DNA from: Streptomyces violaceoruber
Lineage (GTDB): Bacteria; Actinomycetota; Actinomycetes; Streptomycetales; Streptomycetaceae
Reading direction: 5' to 3'
DNA length: 64,000 nucleotides
NCBI GenBank assembly: GCA_000720805.1
Contig: JODI01000003.1
Coordinates: forward strand, 62,001 to 126,000
The notes below the pieces were generated by a model. It saw only the letters and a program-made list of their open reading frames with translations, made no database searches and was not told the origin of the DNA. A program made the position numbers and the translations under genes. The number at the start of each line of letters is the position of its first letter. The first letter of the stretch is position 1. Below are positions 63,165-64,000 of the stretch, piece after piece.

Positions 63165-64000
63165 TCACTTGCCACCGTTGACGGCGGACTCCTTGACGGC
63201 GCCGTCCTCCGCGCCCCACTTGTCGAGGATCTTCTGGTACTCGCCGCTCTTGATGATCGCGTTCATCGCCGCCTGCAGCGCGTCACGCAGCTGCACGTCC
63301 TCCTTGGAGACCGCGATGCCGTAAGGGGCCGCCTCGACCTGGTCGCCGACGATCTGGAAGTCCTTGCCTCCGCCGGAGGTCTTCACGGCGTACGCGGCAA
63401 CCGGGAAGTCCGAGGAGGCCGCGTCCGCGCCGCCGGAGCGCAGCCGGGTCTGAGCCTGCTGGTCGTCGTCGAAGGCCTCGATGGTGATCTTCTTGCCGCC
63501 CGTGCACTTCTTGGTCTCGGACTTGGCCAGGTCCTCCGAGACGGTGCCGCGCTCCACGGCGAGCTTCTTTCCGCACAGGTCCGACCAGGTGGTGATGCCG
63601 CCGGTGTCGCCCTTACGCGTGTAGATCGAGACGCCGGCGGTCAGGTAGTCGACGAAGTCGACACCCTCGCCGACCTTCTTGCCCGTGTCGGGGTCGACGC
63701 CCTCCTGGCGGTTCTTGTTGTCGGTCATCGCGGACATGGCGATGTCGTAGCGGTTGGAGCGCAGACCGGTCAGCAGGGCGTCGAAAGTGCCGTTCTCGAA
63801 TTCGAACTTGACGCCGAGCTGCTTGCCCATCGCCGCCGCGAGTTCCGGGTCGATGCCGACGACGTTCCCGGAGTTGTCCTTGAACTCGACGGGCGCGTAC
63901 GCGATGTCCGAACCGACCTTGACGACACCCTTGTCGCGGATCGCCTGCGGCAGCTTGTTCGCCAGGGGTGCCGAGCTCGCCGCCGTACTGCTGTCCGAGT
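63165..64000 (-). CDS. polar amino-acid ABC transporter substrate-binding protein, 5' end missing
   Basis: Family 3 solute-binding protein, cut by the window end, so the signal peptide and lipobox are not seen. The visible 277 residues start in a Ser/Ala linker and continue with VVKVGSDIAYAPVEFKDNSG and IDPELAAAMGKQLGVKFEFE. Later come the family motif DALLTGLRSNRYDIAMSAMT, the ligand-contact segment (VERGTVSEDLAKSETKKC) and a C-terminal region ending KIDKWG-like (ILDKWGAEDGAVKE). It is the first gene of the three-gene minus-strand importer operon, 35 bases before the permease start. Confidence 0.93.
   Translation of the reverse strand, partial: SDSSTAASSAPLANKLPQAIRDKGVVKVGSDIAYAPVEFKDNSGNVVGIDPELAAAMGKQLGVKFEFENGTFDALLTGLRSNRYDIAMSAMTDNKNRQEGVDPDTGKKVGEGVDFVDYLTAGVSIYTRKGDTGGITTWSDLCGKKLAVERGTVSEDLAKSETKKCTGGKKITIEAFDDDQQAQTRLRSGGADAASSDFPVAAYAVKTSGGGKDFQIVGDQVEAAPYGIAVSKEDVQLRDALQAAMNAIIKSGEYQKILDKWGAEDGAVKESAVNGGK

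Overview
The window is high-GC actinobacterial chromosome and looks like Streptomyces. The support is densely packed genes with GTG starts and ATGA/GTGA stop-start overlaps, and a run of Streptomyces signature loci: sigR-rsrA, the albaflavenone pair (terpene synthase plus CYP170A1), nrdAB under a cobalamin riboswitch, the das chitobiose system, wblE, prsH-sigH, and sodN-sodX. As far as I can recall it, the gene order follows the S. coelicolor chromosome around SCO5206-SCO5260. I cannot name the species.

Layout. 1-2853: the 3' end of an initiator tRNA gene, then a minus-strand NitT/TauT-type ABC operon (ATPase, permease, lipoprotein) whose last codons run into the tRNA. 2854-8696: a 16-bp tandem repeat, a Fur-family regulator with a candidate operator, a CBS-domain protein, a histidinol-phosphatase-like enzyme, a TetR regulator, an SMR transporter, rsgA and aroA. 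8816-12345: an M50-like membrane protease, a YedK-type SRAP protein, a hydrolase, and the thiol-stress pair sigR-rsrA with an autoregulated promoter and a second upstream start. 12477-16913: two coupled HD-GYP-like membrane proteins (the second degenerate), a TPR-like protein and a peptide deformylase.

17500-27858: the two-gene albaflavenone operon (first gene with a rare TTA codon), an AraC/GlxA regulator that may be nrdS, two small genes, a secreted S53 protease, and nrdAB preceded by a cobalamin riboswitch. 27859-37298: a GNAT protein, an SSS symporter with its DUF3311 partner, and the N-acetylglucosamine regulon: dasR, dasABC, a GH3 hexosaminidase and nagB, with DasR-type operators. 37878-47085: a PdtaS-like histidine kinase, wblE with a CRP-like site, a lipid kinase, prsH-sigH, a UBP zinc finger, a CPA1 antiporter, a PLP enzyme and a T7-lysozyme-like amidase.

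47392-49991: the most distinctive system here, a family 2B encapsulin shell gene (HK97 fold with a cyclic-nucleotide-binding domain) overlapping by GTGA with a polyprenyl synthase gene, which is a candidate for the enclosed cargo. 50299-53859: GNAT, TetR, RibD/DHFR-like, small zinc-ribbon and two VOC proteins. 54101-58586: two paralogous cysteine hydrolases, an NCS2/AzgA-like permease, an AtzH-like protein and an AraC regulator, which together suggest ureido-compound (biuret/triuret-like) nitrogen scavenging. 58938-64000: nickel superoxide dismutase with its divergent maturation peptidase, a CGNR regulator, a methyltransferase and a polar amino-acid ABC transporter cut by the window end.

Several short tandem repeats (9, 13, 16, 18, 28 and about 30 bp) sit just past stop codons in otherwise ordinary spacers. 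No CRISPR array, insertion sequence or integrated prophage was seen.
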